DNA of 64,000 bases, taken from positions 434,001 to 498,000 of the forward strand of contig NZ_JAPCKI010000002.1 of assembly GCF_028680575.1 (NCBI RefSeq). Reading direction: 5' to 3'. The notes under the pieces were generated by a model. The model did no database searches. It was given only the letters and a program-made list of their open reading frames with translations, and had not been told where the DNA came from. The stretch comes from Acidovorax benzenivorans (GTDB lineage Bacteria > Pseudomonadota > Gammaproteobacteria > Burkholderiales > Burkholderiaceae_C). The position numbers and the translations under genes are program-made. Positions 17,875 to 27,075 of the stretch are shown here, piece by piece; the first letter of the stretch is position 1, and each line of letters opens with the position of its first letter.

Positions 17875-19200
17875 ATGTCGTCCATGACCCCCCAGGAAAT
17901 CGTCTCCGAACTCGACCACCACATCGTGGGCCAGGCCAGCGCCAAGCGCGCCGTGGCCATTGCACTGCGCAACCGCTGGCGCCGCCAACAGGTCGAAGGC
18001 AGCCTGCGCCAGGAGATCACGCCCAAGAACATCCTCATGATCGGCCCGACCGGCGTGGGCAAGACGGAGATTGCGCGCCGCTTGGCCAAACTGGCTGACG
18101 CGCCGTTCATCAAGGTCGAGGCGACCAAGTTCACCGAGGTGGGCTATGTGGGCAAGGATGTGGATTCCATCATTCGCGACCTGGCCGAGATGGCCGTCAA
18201 GCAGACGCGCGAGGCCGAGATGAAAAAGGTGCGCACCCGCGCCGAAGATGCCGCAGAAGAGCGCATCCTGGACGTGCTGATTCCCCCAGCCCGCGCAGCC
18301 GCAGGCAGCGAGTCTGCGGCCGACAACACCGCTCGCCAGGTCTTTCGCAAGAAGCTGCGTGAAGGCGCGCTGGCCGATAAGGAGATCGAGATCGACGTGG
18401 CCGAAGGCCGCCCCTCGCTTGAAATCATGGGCCCCCAGGGCATGGAAGAGATGACCGAGCAGCTGCGCGGCATGTTCAGCCAGATGGGCCAGGACAAGCG
18501 CAAGACCCGCAAGCTCAAGATCGCCGAGGCCCTGAAGCTCATCACCGATGAAGAGGCGGCCAAGCTGGTCAACGAGGAGGAAATCAAGACGCGCGCGGTG
18601 GCCAACGCCGAGCAGAACGGCATCGTCTTCATCGACGAGATCGACAAGGTGGCTGCGCGCCAGGAAACCAGTGGTGCCGACGTGTCCCGCCAGGGCGTGC
18701 AGCGCGATCTGCTGCCGCTGGTGGAGGGCACCACGGTGTCCACCAAGTACGGCATGATCAAGACGGACCACATCCTGTTCATTGCGTCCGGGGCGTTCCA
18801 CCTGTCCAAACCCAGCGACCTGATCCCGGAGCTGCAGGGGCGCTTTCCCATCCGGGTCGAGCTGGAGTCCCTGTCGGTGAAGGACTTCGAAGCCATCCTC
18901 ACGCAGACCCATGCATCCCTTGTGAAGCAATACCAGGCCCTGCTGGCCACGGAGGGTGTCACGCTGGAGTTTGCGCCCGAGGGCATCACCCGCCTGGCGC
19001 ACATTGCGTTTGAGGTGAATGAGCGCACGGAGAACATCGGCGCGCGCCGCCTGTCCACGGTGATGGAACGCTTGTTGGACGAGGTGAGTTTTGATGCGAC
19101 CGGCCTATCGGGTCAGACCATCGTCATTGACGCTGCCTATGTGAACGCCCGCCTGCAGACACTGAGTCAGGATGAGGACCTGTCGCGCTACATCCTGTGA
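17875..19200 (+). CDS. hslU: HslU ATPase subunit of the HslUV protease
   Basis: A hexameric AAA+ unfoldase that feeds substrates to HslV. The 441 residues match the usual length (E. coli 443). Walker A is GPTGVGKT (57-64) and Walker B is [10 protein letters not shown], followed by the sensor region. The inserted I-domain occupies about 110-245. The C-terminal end, DLSRYIL, is the tail that inserts into HslV pockets; the final Ile-Leu is kept. The start at ATG 17875 gives the family N-terminus ([17 protein letters not shown]). It is probably co-transcribed with hslV despite the repeat between them. Confidence 0.97.
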   Translation: MSSMTPQEIVSELDHHIVGQASAKRAVAIALRNRWRRQQVEGSLRQEITPKNILMIGPTGVGKTEIARRLAKLADAPFIKVEATKFTEVGYVGKDVDSIIRDLAEMAVKQTREAEMKKVRTRAEDAAEERILDVLIPPARAAAGSESAADNTARQVFRKKLREGALADKEIEIDVAEGRPSLEIMGPQGMEEMTEQLRGMFSQMGQDKRKTRKLKIAEALKLITDEEAAKLVNEEEIKTRAVANAEQNGIVFIDEIDKVAARQETSGADVSRQGVQRDLLPLVEGTTVSTKYGMIKTDHILFIASGAFHLSKPSDLIPELQGRFPIRVELESLSVKDFEAILTQTHASLVKQYQALLATEGVTLEFAPEGITRLAHIAFEVNERTENIGARRLSTVMERLLDEVSFDATGLSGQTIVIDAAYVNARLQTLSQDEDLSRYIL

Positions 19201-19214
19201 CCACTCGGTCAAGC

Positions 19215-19256
19215 CTTGAGAGGTCACTTTCATAGGCCTCTCTAAGTGCTTCTTTT
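19215..19256 (+). terminator. Weak terminator candidate after hslU
   Basis: CTTGAGAGG (19215-19223) can pair with CCTCTCTAAG (19237-19246) with one bulge, and TTCTTTTTC follows. It lies 15 bases after the hslU stop and before the mraZ promoter. The stem is short and bulged. Confidence 0.4.
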
Positions 19257-19337
19257 TCAACGACTTTTGGTGTTTTGATGGCTAAGAAATCGCATCTAAG
19301 TTGTTGATTTCATTGAAAAGTTTGTGGGACACCCCCC

Positions 19338-19400
19338 TTGTTCGGTGTGCTTTTCCTGCTACAGTGCAAAAAAGTGCAATTAAGTGGTGAAAAGTGCCCT
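19338..19400 (+). promoter_or_regulatory. mraZ promoter with four MraZ boxes at 10-bp spacing
   Basis: A candidate -35 TTGTTC (19338-19343) and -10 TACAGT (19360-19365) are 16 bp apart. Four AGTG units begin at 19363, 19373, 19383 and 19393, exactly one helical turn apart, with A-rich spacers. MraZ is known to repress its own cluster by binding GTG- or TGGG-type direct repeats with a 10-bp period. The boxes cover the -10 and the start point, as expected for autorepression of the division cluster. Confidence 0.75.
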
Positions 19401-19452
19401 CAAGGTCTGTTTCTGGACCTGCGAGGCGCAAAACCGAACTGGGAATCTGTCC

Positions 19453-19881
19453 GTGTTTCAAGGTGCCTCGTCGCTGAGTCTCGATGCGAAGGGTCGGCTG
19501 TCCGTGCCGACCCGGCATCGTGACGTCCTCGCGGCCACGGCATCGGGCCAGCTCACCATCACCAAGCACCCGCACGGCTGCCTCATGGTCTTTCCCCGTC
19601 CTGAATGGGAGAAATTCCGCGAGCGCATTGCCCAGTTGCCCATGTCCGCCCAGTGGTGGAAGCGCATCTTCCTGGGCAATGCCATGGATGTGGACATGGA
19701 CGCCACCGGCCGTGTACTGATTTCCCCCGAGCTGCGCGAAGCCGCCGGTATTTCCAAAGACACCATGCTGCTGGGCATGGGCAACCATTTCGAACTCTGG
19801 GACAAGGCCACCTACGACGAGCAGGAAGCCAAGGCCATGCAGGGCGAGATGCCGGATGTCTTCAAGGACTTCTCCTTTTAA
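19453..19881 (+). CDS. mraZ: Transcriptional regulator MraZ
   Basis: The first gene of the division and cell-wall cluster; a DNA-binding ring of AbrB-like domains that represses the cluster promoter. The 142 residues have the two characteristic motifs [15 protein letters not shown] (about 8-22) and [18 protein letters not shown] (about 78-95). The GTG start at 19453 gives the standard N-terminus ([11 protein letters not shown]), and GGGAA lies eight bases upstream. The longer ATG frame from 19384 would run through the MraZ boxes and is unlikely. rsmH follows after eight bases. Confidence 0.95.
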   Translation: MFQGASSLSLDAKGRLSVPTRHRDVLAATASGQLTITKHPHGCLMVFPRPEWEKFRERIAQLPMSAQWWKRIFLGNAMDVDMDATGRVLISPELREAAGISKDTMLLGMGNHFELWDKATYDEQEAKAMQGEMPDVFKDFSF

Positions 19882-19889
19882 GGCGCGCT

Positions 19890-20816
19890 GTGACATCCCC
19901 CTTGCAACACACCACCGTCCTGCTCAATGAGGCCGTGGACTCTCTTCTGGGCGGCGCAGGCCCTGAGCCTGCGGGTACCTGGGTCGATGCGACCTTCGGG
20001 CGCGGGGGGCACTCCCGCCTCATCCTGCTTCGGCTGGGCCCCCAGGGGCGCTTGGTGGCCTTTGACAAGGACCCCGAAGCCATCGCCGAAGCAACGCGCA
20101 TCACCGATGCGCGTTTTTCTATTCGGCACGAAGGTTTTCGCCATCTGGCCGACCTGCCACCCGGCAGCGCAGCGGGCGTGTTGATGGACCTGGGCGTGAG
20201 CTCGCCCCAGATCGACAGCCCCGAGCGGGGCTTCAGTTTCCGTTTTGACGGCCCGCTGGACATGCGCATGGATACCACGCGCGGCGAAAGCGTGGCTGAT
20301 TGGTTGGCCACGGCCGAAGTCGGTCAGATTGCGGAGGTGATACGTGACTACGGTGAAGAACGGTTTGCTGGCCCCATTGCAAAGGCGATTGTTGCTCGGC
20401 GCGAAGAACGGGGTCCTCTTGCAACCACCGCCGAACTGGCCGACCTCGTGGCTGGCGCGGTCAAAACCCGCGAGCAGGGCCAGAACCCTGCAACGCGCAC
20501 ATTTCAAGCTCTTCGGATTTTCATCAATGCCGAGCTTGAAGAGCTGCAACAGGCGCTAGAGGCCAGCCTCTCGGTGCTGCAGCCGGGTGGACGGTTGGCG
20601 GTCATCAGCTTTCACTCGCTCGAAGACCGCATCGTCAAGCAGTTCATTGCCAAGCATTCCAAGGAGGTCTACGACCGCCGCGCGCCCTTTGCCGCGCCCC
20701 AGGCCATGAAGCTCGTGGCGCTCGACCGCATCAAGCCCAGCGCCGCCGAAGTGGCTGCCAACCCCCGCTCGCGCAGCGCCATCATGCGCGTGGCCGAGCG
20801 CACAGCCGTCGTCTGA
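19890..20816 (+). CDS. rsmH: 16S rRNA m4C1402 methyltransferase RsmH
   Basis: Methylates N4 of C1402 in the ribosomal decoding centre with SAM (formerly MraW). The 308 residues contain [14 protein letters not shown] at the start, the SAM-binding [33 protein letters not shown], and near the end [14 protein letters not shown] and [14 protein letters not shown]. All are family hallmarks. GTG 19890 gives the family N-terminus and is only eight bases after the mraZ stop. The ftsL start follows one base after the stop. Confidence 0.97.
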   Translation: MTSPLQHTTVLLNEAVDSLLGGAGPEPAGTWVDATFGRGGHSRLILLRLGPQGRLVAFDKDPEAIAEATRITDARFSIRHEGFRHLADLPPGSAAGVLMDLGVSSPQIDSPERGFSFRFDGPLDMRMDTTRGESVADWLATAEVGQIAEVIRDYGEERFAGPIAKAIVARREERGPLATTAELADLVAGAVKTREQGQNPATRTFQALRIFINAELEELQQALEASLSVLQPGGRLAVISFHSLEDRIVKQFIAKHSKEVYDRRAPFAAPQAMKLVALDRIKPSAAEVAANPRSRSAIMRVAERTAVV

Positions 20817-20817
20817 C

Positions 20818-21144
20818 ATGACCAGGCTCAACGTTGTCCTGCTGCTGGCGGTGCTGGCCAGCGCGATCTATCTGGTGCACACCCAGTACGAATCGCGCCG
20901 CCTGTTCACCGAGCTGGACCGCGCTGTGGCTGAGGCCCGCCGTCTGGAGACGGAGCATCAGCGCCTGCAGGTGGAAAAGCGTGCCCAGGCCACCCCGCTG
21001 CGGGTGGAAAAAATCGCGCGTGCGCAGCTGAACATGCGCACGGCCACGCCCGCCATCACGCAGTACGTGTCCGACCCCCAGGGCGTCGCTGCAGCAGCAG
21101 CGGCCGCAGCGACTGCATCACAACCCGCTGGGGTGCAGCCATGA
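20818..21144 (+). CDS. ftsL: Cell division protein FtsL
   Basis: A small bitopic protein that with FtsB and FtsQ activates septal synthesis by FtsWI. The 108 residues have a short cytoplasmic start, one membrane segment (about 5-22, VVLLLAVLASAIYLVHTQYE) and a periplasmic coiled coil with leucine heptads (about 28-65). The C-terminal Ala-rich tail (VAAAAAAAATA) is low complexity. Identity rests on topology and position between rsmH and ftsI. The stop overlaps the ftsI start by four bases. Confidence 0.93.
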   Translation: MTRLNVVLLLAVLASAIYLVHTQYESRRLFTELDRAVAEARRLETEHQRLQVEKRAQATPLRVEKIARAQLNMRTATPAITQYVSDPQGVAAAAAAAATASQPAGVQP

Positions 21145-22886
21145 GCCGCAGCGTGCTCTACACATCGAGCCCTCTGCTGGCGAGCAAGACGCCGGTTTGG
21201 CGCAGCAAGTTCATCGTGGCGGTGATTGCGCTGGGCTTTTTGGGGCTGGCGGGGCGGGCTGCCTATGTGCAGGTGTTTGGCAACGCGTTCTTTCAGCGCC
21301 AGGGCGAGGTGCGTTTTGCGCGCACGCTGGAGCTGCCCGCCAACCGCGGCAAGATCGTGGACCGCAATGGCCTGATCCTCGCGTCCAGCGTGCCGGCTGC
21401 CAGCATCTGGGCCATCCCCGAGGACGTGGAGTCGGACAAGCCCGAGGTGCGCGCCAAGCTCAAGCAGCTGGCCAAACTGCTGGACATGCCGCAGGCCGAC
21501 CTGCTAAGGAAGCTGGCTGATGAGGACAAGACCTTTGTCTGGATCAAGCGCCAGCTGGACTGGGATGTAGGCCAGCAGATCGCTGCCCTGGACATCAAGG
21601 GCATCTACCAGCGCAAGGAATACAAGCGCCAGTACCCTGAGGGCGAGGCCGCCGCGCACGTGGTGGGCTTTACCAACGTGGAAGACCATGGCCAGGAAGG
21701 CATGGAGCTGGCGTTCGACAAAGAGCTGGCGGGCAAGCCGGGATCGCGCCGCGTGATCAAGGACCGGCTGGGCCGCGTGGTCGAAAGCGTGGGCGAAACC
21801 GTGCCCCCGGTCGATGGCAAGGACATGCAGCTGTCCATCGACAGCAAGGTGCAGTTTTTTGCGTACCAGAAGCTGCGCGACCAGGTGGCCGTGCACAAGG
21901 CCAAGGCGGGCAGCGTGGTGGTGCTCGATGCCCACACGGGCGAATTGCTGGCGCTGGCCAACTACCCGAGCTACGTGCCCGACAAGCGCCAGAACCTGAC
22001 GGGCGAGCAGTTGCGCAACCGCGCGCTCACCGACGTGTTCGAGCCCGGCTCCACCATGAAGCCGTTCACCATTGGCCTGGCGCTGGAGACCGGCCGCGTG
22101 CGCCCCGAGACCATCGTGGACACCAACCCCGGGCGTATCACTATCACCGGCTCCACGATCTCGGACACGCACAACTATGGCGTGCTCACGGTCGAGGGGG
22201 TGATCCAGAAGTCCAGCAACGTGGGCACCACCAAGCTGGCCATGCAGATGCCCGCGCGCGAGATGTGGGAGACCTTCTCGGCCGCTGGGTTCGGCCAGAA
22301 GCCGCAGCTGCACTTCCCCGGCGTGGTGACGGGCCGCCTGCGCCCGTACAAGAGCTGGCGCCCGGTAGAGCAGGCCACCATGTCCTATGGCTACGGCCTG
22401 TCGGCCAGCCTGTTTCAGATGGCGCGCTCGTACACAGTGTTTGCCAACGGCGGCCGGGTGATTCCGGCCACCATGCTCAAGACGGCCGAGTCCGCCGTGG
22501 GCGTGCCGGTGTTCTCGGAACGCACCGCCGACCAGGTGCGCAAGATGCTGCAGATGGCCGCAGGCCCCGGCGGCACGGGCCAAAAGGCGCAGACCGTAGG
22601 CTACTCGGTGGGCGGCAAGTCGGGCACGGCGCGCAAGCAGGTGGGCAAGAACTATGCATCGGGCAAGTACCGCGCGTGGTTCACCGGCATGGCGCCTATC
22701 GACAAGCCGCGCATCATCGTGGCCGTGATGATTGACGAGCCGAGCAACGGCGTGTTCTACGGCGGCGCTGTGGCGGCGCCGGTGTTCAGCGAGGTGGTGC
22801 AGCAGACCTTGCGCATGATGGGCGTGCAGCCGGACATGGCCGTCAAGCCTCAGATTGTGGCCAACGCGGTGGAGGAGTCGCTGTGA
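21141..22886 (+). CDS. ftsI: Septal peptidoglycan transpeptidase FtsI (PBP3)
   Basis: The monofunctional class B penicillin-binding protein that cross-links septal peptidoglycan. The 581 residues have a cytoplasmic tail with an N-terminal membrane segment (about 28-48), the dimerisation/pedestal domain (LPANRGKIVDRNG) and the transpeptidase domain. The active-site motifs are Ser304-x-x-Lys (PGSTMKPF), Ser358-Ser-Asn360 and Lys493-Ser-Gly (GKSGTARK). The KSG form replaces the more common KTG. The gene overlaps ftsL and shares its TGATG end with murE. Confidence 0.97.
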   Translation: MSRSVLYTSSPLLASKTPVWRSKFIVAVIALGFLGLAGRAAYVQVFGNAFFQRQGEVRFARTLELPANRGKIVDRNGLILASSVPAASIWAIPEDVESDKPEVRAKLKQLAKLLDMPQADLLRKLADEDKTFVWIKRQLDWDVGQQIAALDIKGIYQRKEYKRQYPEGEAAAHVVGFTNVEDHGQEGMELAFDKELAGKPGSRRVIKDRLGRVVESVGETVPPVDGKDMQLSIDSKVQFFAYQKLRDQVAVHKAKAGSVVVLDAHTGELLALANYPSYVPDKRQNLTGEQLRNRALTDVFEPGSTMKPFTIGLALETGRVRPETIVDTNPGRITITGSTISDTHNYGVLTVEGVIQKSSNVGTTKLAMQMPAREMWETFSAAGFGQKPQLHFPGVVTGRLRPYKSWRPVEQATMSYGYGLSASLFQMARSYTVFANGGRVIPATMLKTAESAVGVPVFSERTADQVRKMLQMAAGPGGTGQKAQTVGYSVGGKSGTARKQVGKNYASGKYRAWFTGMAPIDKPRIIVAVMIDEPSNGVFYGGAVAAPVFSEVVQQTLRMMGVQPDMAVKPQIVANAVEESL

Positions 22887-24400
22887 TGCACGCACCGCTC
22901 CACACTCTGCAGTCCGCCGGCGACGCCGTGCAATGGCTGCGCGCGCGCGTGACCGGCACCCTGCACACCGACAGCCGCCAGATCGCGCCCGGAGATGGCT
23001 TCATTGCCTGGCCCGGTGCAGCCACCGACGGCCGCGCGCATGTGGCTGACGCCATGGTGCGCGGCGCCACGGCCTGCCTGGTAGAGCAGGCGGGGGTGGA
23101 GACCTTCGCTTTTGCGGGCGATCACATGGCCGCGCTGCCGGGCCTCAAGGCCGCCACCGGGCCCATCGCCGCTGAATGGTTTGCGCAGCCCACACAGCAG
23201 CTCAAGGTGCTGGCGGTGACAGGGACCAATGGCAAGACCAGCACGGCGTGGTGGCTGGCGGGCGTGCTGAATGTGCTATCGAATGAGAAGCACTCAGGGC
23301 AGGATCAATGCGCGCTGGTGGGTACTTTGGGCATGGGAGTGCCTCCCGCGTTGACGTCCACCGGCATGACCACGCCCGACCCGGTGCGTCTGCAGCGCGC
23401 GTTTGCCCAGTTTGTGGCGCAGGGGCTGGGCGCCTGTGCCATTGAGGCCTCGTCGATTGGATTGGCCGAGGCCCGGCTCGACGGTACGCACATCCACGCG
23501 GCCATCTTCACCAACTTCACGCAAGACCACCTGGACTACCACGGCAGCATGGCCGACTACTGGCTGGCCAAGCGTGCTCTGTTCGATTGGCCCGGCCTGC
23601 AGGCTGCCATCGTCAATGTGGACGACCCTGTGGGCGCTCAATTGCATGGTGAACTGGAAGGCTGTGCCCTCGACCTGTGGAGCCTCTCGGCTCAGGGGGC
23701 CGCGCGCCTTGCCGCACAGGACATCACCCTGGGGGACCAGGGCCTGCGTTTCGCTGTGATCGAGGGCGCTGACCGGCAACTGTTGCAAACCCGAGTGATC
23801 GGCCAGTACAACGTGCTGAACCTGCTGGGGGTGCTGGCCACGCTGCGCAGCCTGGGCGTGCCGCTGGACCGCGCTGTGCGGGCCTGTGCCAGCCTGCAGC
23901 CCGTGCCGGGCCGCATGCAGCGGCTGGTGGCGGTGGGCCAACCCCTGGTGGCCGTGGACTACGCTCACACCCCCGACGCTTTGGACAAAGCCCTGCAAGC
24001 CCTGCGCCCCCTGGCCACCGAGCGTGGCGGGCGGCTGTGGTGTGTGTTCGGCTGCGGCGGCGACCGCGACGCGGGCAAACGCCCGCTGATGGGGGCGGTG
24101 GCCCAGCAGCAGGCCGACCAGGTGGTGGTGACCAGCGACAACCCCCGCAGTGAAGACCCGGCCGCCATCCTGCACCAGATCCTGCAGGGCACGATTGCCG
24201 GTGGCACGGTGCGCGCCGAGCCCGACCGTGCGGCCGCCATCGCCCAGGCCGTTGCCGAAGCCGCGCCCGCCGATGTGGTGCTGATTGCCGGCAAGGGCCA
24301 CGAAGACACCCAGGAGACGGCAGGCGTGCGTGTGCCGTTCTCCGACATGGCCCACGCGCAGGCTGCGCTGCAGGCCCGAGGAGCCCACACATGGGCATGA
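22886..24400 (+). CDS. murE: UDP-MurNAc-L-Ala-D-Glu:meso-diaminopimelate ligase MurE
   Basis: Adds the third residue of the stem peptide. The 504 residues have three Mur-ligase domains. The ATP loop is GTNGKT (113-118) and the substrate-selecting motif is DNPR (418-421), typical of enzymes that use meso-diaminopimelate. The N-terminal THTDSR-like motif (LHTDSRQIAPGD) is kept. A short insertion after the P-loop helix (NVLSNEKHSGQDQ, about 130-142), absent from the usual alignment, coincides with a degenerate family A repeat. ATG 22886 overlaps the ftsI stop (TGATG); GTG 22883 is an alternative. murF starts ten bases before the end of this gene. Confidence 0.96.
   Translation: MHAPLHTLQSAGDAVQWLRARVTGTLHTDSRQIAPGDGFIAWPGAATDGRAHVADAMVRGATACLVEQAGVETFAFAGDHMAALPGLKAATGPIAAEWFAQPTQQLKVLAVTGTNGKTSTAWWLAGVLNVLSNEKHSGQDQCALVGTLGMGVPPALTSTGMTTPDPVRLQRAFAQFVAQGLGACAIEASSIGLAEARLDGTHIHAAIFTNFTQDHLDYHGSMADYWLAKRALFDWPGLQAAIVNVDDPVGAQLHGELEGCALDLWSLSAQGAARLAAQDITLGDQGLRFAVIEGADRQLLQTRVIGQYNVLNLLGVLATLRSLGVPLDRAVRACASLQPVPGRMQRLVAVGQPLVAVDYAHTPDALDKALQALRPLATERGGRLWCVFGCGGDRDAGKRPLMGAVAQQQADQVVVTSDNPRSEDPAAILHQILQGTIAGGTVRAEPDRAAAIAQAVAEAAPADVVLIAGKGHEDTQETAGVRVPFSDMAHAQAALQARGAHTWA
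23272..23322 (+). repeat. Possible degenerate family A repeat inside murE
   Basis: TGCTATCGAATGAGAAGC, then a diverged middle, then GCGCGCTGGTGGG. This resembles the cobS copy (GATGCTATTAAAAAGAGAGC ... CAGCGCTAGGGG). It coincides with a short peptide insertion in MurE. Similarity is weak and needs alignment. Confidence 0.35.
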
Positions 24401-25857
24401 ACAGTTTTGAACCCGTTATGACACTGCAGCAAGCCTGGGCGCTGCTGCAGCCGCGTATTCCCACCGCCCGTCTGGTGGGCGATGGCGCCACGCCGCTGGC
24501 GCGTGTGCACACCGACACGCGCACCCTGCAGCCGGGCGATCTGTTTGTGGCGCTCAAGGGCGAGCGTTTTGATGCCAACGCCTTCCTGGCCGATGCCCGT
24601 GCTGGCGGTGCCGCTGCAGCCATTGCACACGGTGGTCTGGAGGCAGCCGGTTTGCCCGGCATCGAAGTGCCCGACAGCCTGGCTGCGCTGGGCGCACTCG
24701 CCACCGGCTGGCGTACGCAGTTCCACCTGCCGCTGATCGGCGTGACGGGCAGCAATGGCAAGACCACGGTGACGCAGATGATCGCGTCCATCCTGCGTGC
24801 CTGGCAGGGTGAAGCTGCGTTTGCCACGCAGGGCAATTTCAACAACGACATCGGCGTGCCGCTGATGCTGCTGCGCCTGCGCAGCAGCCATGCGGCGGCG
24901 GTGATCGAGATGGGCATGAACCACCCTGGCGAAATCGCCACGCTGGCCGCCATGGCCCAGCCCACGGTGGCCTTGGTCAACAACGCGCAGCGTGAGCATC
25001 TGGAGTTCATGCACACCGTCGAGGCGGTGGCGCGCGAGAACGGTTCGGTGTTTGCCGGCCTGCCCGCTGATGGCGTGGCGGTGTTTCCAGCTGGCGATAC
25101 CTACACGGGACTGTGGCAGTCGCTCTCCATGGAGCAGCCAGGCCGCCGCACGATGACCTTTGGCGATGGCGGCGACGTCCGTTGTGCGCAGGCCACCTGG
25201 GAGCGCGGAGCCTGGGCTGTCACCCTGACCACGCCGCGGGGCGAGATCACGACCCGTCTGCACATTGCAGGCCGCCACAACGTGACCAACGCGCTGGCCA
25301 CTACCGCCTGCACCCTGGCGGCGGGTGCGCCTCTGGCTGCCATCGCCCAGGGCCTGCGCGACTTCACGCCGGTCAAGGGCCGCTCGCGTGCGTTCAGTGT
25401 GTTGGTGGCGGGGCGCGAGGTCACGGTGGTGGACGACACCTACAACGCCAACCCCGACTCCATGCACGCCGCCATTCAGGTGCTGGCCGAGCTGCCGGGG
25501 CCACAGTTGCTGGTGATGGGTGACATGGGCGAGGTCGGTGACCAGGGCCCGCAGTTCCACGCCGAAGCCGGGGCGCTGGCGCGCGCTGCCGGTATCCCCA
25601 AGCTGTTTGCGCTTGGAGCGCAGTCGGTGCACGCCGTGTCGGCCTATGGTGATGGGGCCCAGCATTTCAACGAGATGGCCGCGCTGCTGGACGCCGTGCG
25701 CAACGCATTGCCCACGGTGGGCAGCGTGCTGGTCAAGGGATCGCGATTCATGAAGACGGAACAGGTGGTCGAGGCCATTGTGGCCATCGCACTGCCCTCA
25801 GAACAACAACAAAAGCCGATCAATCCACGGGAGGGACACCATGGCGCAACGCATTGA
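24391..25857 (+). CDS. murF: UDP-MurNAc-tripeptide:D-Ala-D-Ala ligase MurF
   Basis: Adds D-Ala-D-Ala to complete the pentapeptide precursor. The 488 residues include HTDTRTLQPGDLFVALKGER, the ATP loop GSNGKTT (120-126), GNFNNDIGVPL, EMGMNHPGEI and DDTYNANPDSM, all MurF signatures. The C-terminal tail after residue 465 is hydrophilic and variable. It starts inside the last ten bases of murE. ATG 24391 is first in frame; ATG 24397 or ATG 24418 would also serve. mraY begins 39 bases downstream. Confidence 0.96.
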   Translation: MGMNSFEPVMTLQQAWALLQPRIPTARLVGDGATPLARVHTDTRTLQPGDLFVALKGERFDANAFLADARAGGAAAAIAHGGLEAAGLPGIEVPDSLAALGALATGWRTQFHLPLIGVTGSNGKTTVTQMIASILRAWQGEAAFATQGNFNNDIGVPLMLLRLRSSHAAAVIEMGMNHPGEIATLAAMAQPTVALVNNAQREHLEFMHTVEAVARENGSVFAGLPADGVAVFPAGDTYTGLWQSLSMEQPGRRTMTFGDGGDVRCAQATWERGAWAVTLTTPRGEITTRLHIAGRHNVTNALATTACTLAAGAPLAAIAQGLRDFTPVKGRSRAFSVLVAGREVTVVDDTYNANPDSMHAAIQVLAELPGPQLLVMGDMGEVGDQGPQFHAEAGALARAAGIPKLFALGAQSVHAVSAYGDGAQHFNEMAALLDAVRNALPTVGSVLVKGSRFMKTEQVVEAIVAIALPSEQQQKPINPREGHHGATH

Positions 25858-25906
25858 TATTGCCCGTACGGTGCCAGCCCATGCCGGAGGTACCACATGC
25901 TGCTGA
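25841..25906 (+). CDS. Candidate 21-codon ORF across the murF-mraY junction
   Basis: An ATG at 25841 follows GGGAGGGACACC, an almost ideal ribosome-binding site. The frame runs 21 codons ([17 protein letters not shown] and four more), ending ten bases into mraY. It overlaps the murF 3' end. It could couple translation to mraY or be chance. No similarity is known to me. Confidence 0.25.
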   Translation: MAQRIDIARTVPAHAGGTTCC

Positions 25907-27075
25907 TGCTGTCGCAATGGCTGCAGGGCCTGTCGCCCGAGTTCGGCTTCTTTCGGGTGTTCCAGTACCTCACCTTCCGCGCGGTGATGGCCGCCATGAC
26001 GGCGCTGCTCATCGGGCTGGTGGCCGGCCCCAAGGTGATTCGCATCCTCACCTCGCTCAAGATCGGCCAGCCCATTCGGGGCTATGCCATGCAGTCGCAC
26101 CTGTCCAAGAGTGGCACTCCCACCATGGGCGGTGTGCTGATCCTGCTGTCCATCGCCATCTCTACCCTGCTGTGGTTCGACCTGTCCAACCGGTTTGTCT
26201 GGATCGTGTTGATCGTTACGCTGGGTTTTGGCGCCATTGGCTGGGCGGACGACTGGCGCAAGGTGGTCAACAAAGACCCCGAGGGCATGCGTTCGCGCGA
26301 AAAGTATTTCTGGCAGTCGGTGATCGGCCTCATGGCCGCGCTGTACCTGGTGTTCAGCATCTCAGAAAGCTCCAACGCCAAGGTGTGGGAACTGTTCGTG
26401 GGCTGGGTGCAATCGGGCTTCTCGCTGGACCTGCCACCCAAGGCGGGCTTGCAGCTGCCCTTCTTCAAAGAAGTGAGCTACCCGCTGGGTGTGCTGGGTT
26501 TCGTCATCCTGACCTACCTGGTGATCGTGGGCTCCAGCAACGCGGTGAATCTGACCGACGGCCTGGATGGCCTGGCCATCATGCCGGTGGTGATGGTGGG
26601 CTCGGCACTGGGTGTATTTGCTTACGTCACCGGCAGCTCGGTGTACTCCAAATACCTGTTCCTTCCGCACATCCCGGGCTCGGGCGAGCTGCTGATCTTC
26701 TGCGCGGCCATGGCGGGCGCGGGGCTGGCTTTCCTGTGGTTCAACGCGCACCCGGCCCAGGTCTTCATGGGCGATGTGGGGGCCCTGGCGCTGGGCGGTG
26801 CCCTGGGCACCATTGCCGTGATCGTTCGGCAAGAGATCGTGCTGGCCATCATGGGCGGCATCTTTGTGGTCGAGGCCCTGTCGGTGATGCTGCAGGTGAC
26901 CTGGTTCAAGTACACCAAGAAGCGCTACGGCGAAGGCCGGCGCCTGCTCAAGATGGCACCCCTGCACCACCACTTTGAAAAGAGCGGCTGGAAGGAAACG
27001 CAGGTCGTCGTGCGCTTCTGGATCATCACCATGCTGCTGTGCCTGATTGGCCTGTCCACGCTGAAACTGCGATGA
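25897..27075 (+). CDS. mraY: Phospho-MurNAc-pentapeptide translocase MraY
   Basis: Transfers phospho-MurNAc-pentapeptide to undecaprenyl phosphate to make lipid I. The 392 residues form an integral membrane protein with about ten segments. Signatures are [21 protein letters not shown] (catalytic Asp region), [12 protein letters not shown] and [15 protein letters not shown] (HHH motif). Residues about 160-185 between helices ([20 protein letters not shown]) form a longer loop than in E. coli MraY (360 residues). SD-like GGAGG lies upstream. The stop overlaps the murD start (ATGA). Confidence 0.97.
   Translation: MLLMLSQWLQGLSPEFGFFRVFQYLTFRAVMAAMTALLIGLVAGPKVIRILTSLKIGQPIRGYAMQSHLSKSGTPTMGGVLILLSIAISTLLWFDLSNRFVWIVLIVTLGFGAIGWADDWRKVVNKDPEGMRSREKYFWQSVIGLMAALYLVFSISESSNAKVWELFVGWVQSGFSLDLPPKAGLQLPFFKEVSYPLGVLGFVILTYLVIVGSSNAVNLTDGLDGLAIMPVVMVGSALGVFAYVTGSSVYSKYLFLPHIPGSGELLIFCAAMAGAGLAFLWFNAHPAQVFMGDVGALALGGALGTIAVIVRQEIVLAIMGGIFVVEALSVMLQVTWFKYTKKRYGEGRRLLKMAPLHHHFEKSGWKETQVVVRFWIITMLLCLIGLSTLKLR

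Noticed and set aside
21504..22895. Long minus-strand open frame (463 codons) opposite ftsI
   Set aside because: Shadow frame caused by high GC codon bias; rich in His/Arg/Leu with no domain, and ftsI on the plus strand has all PBP motifs.
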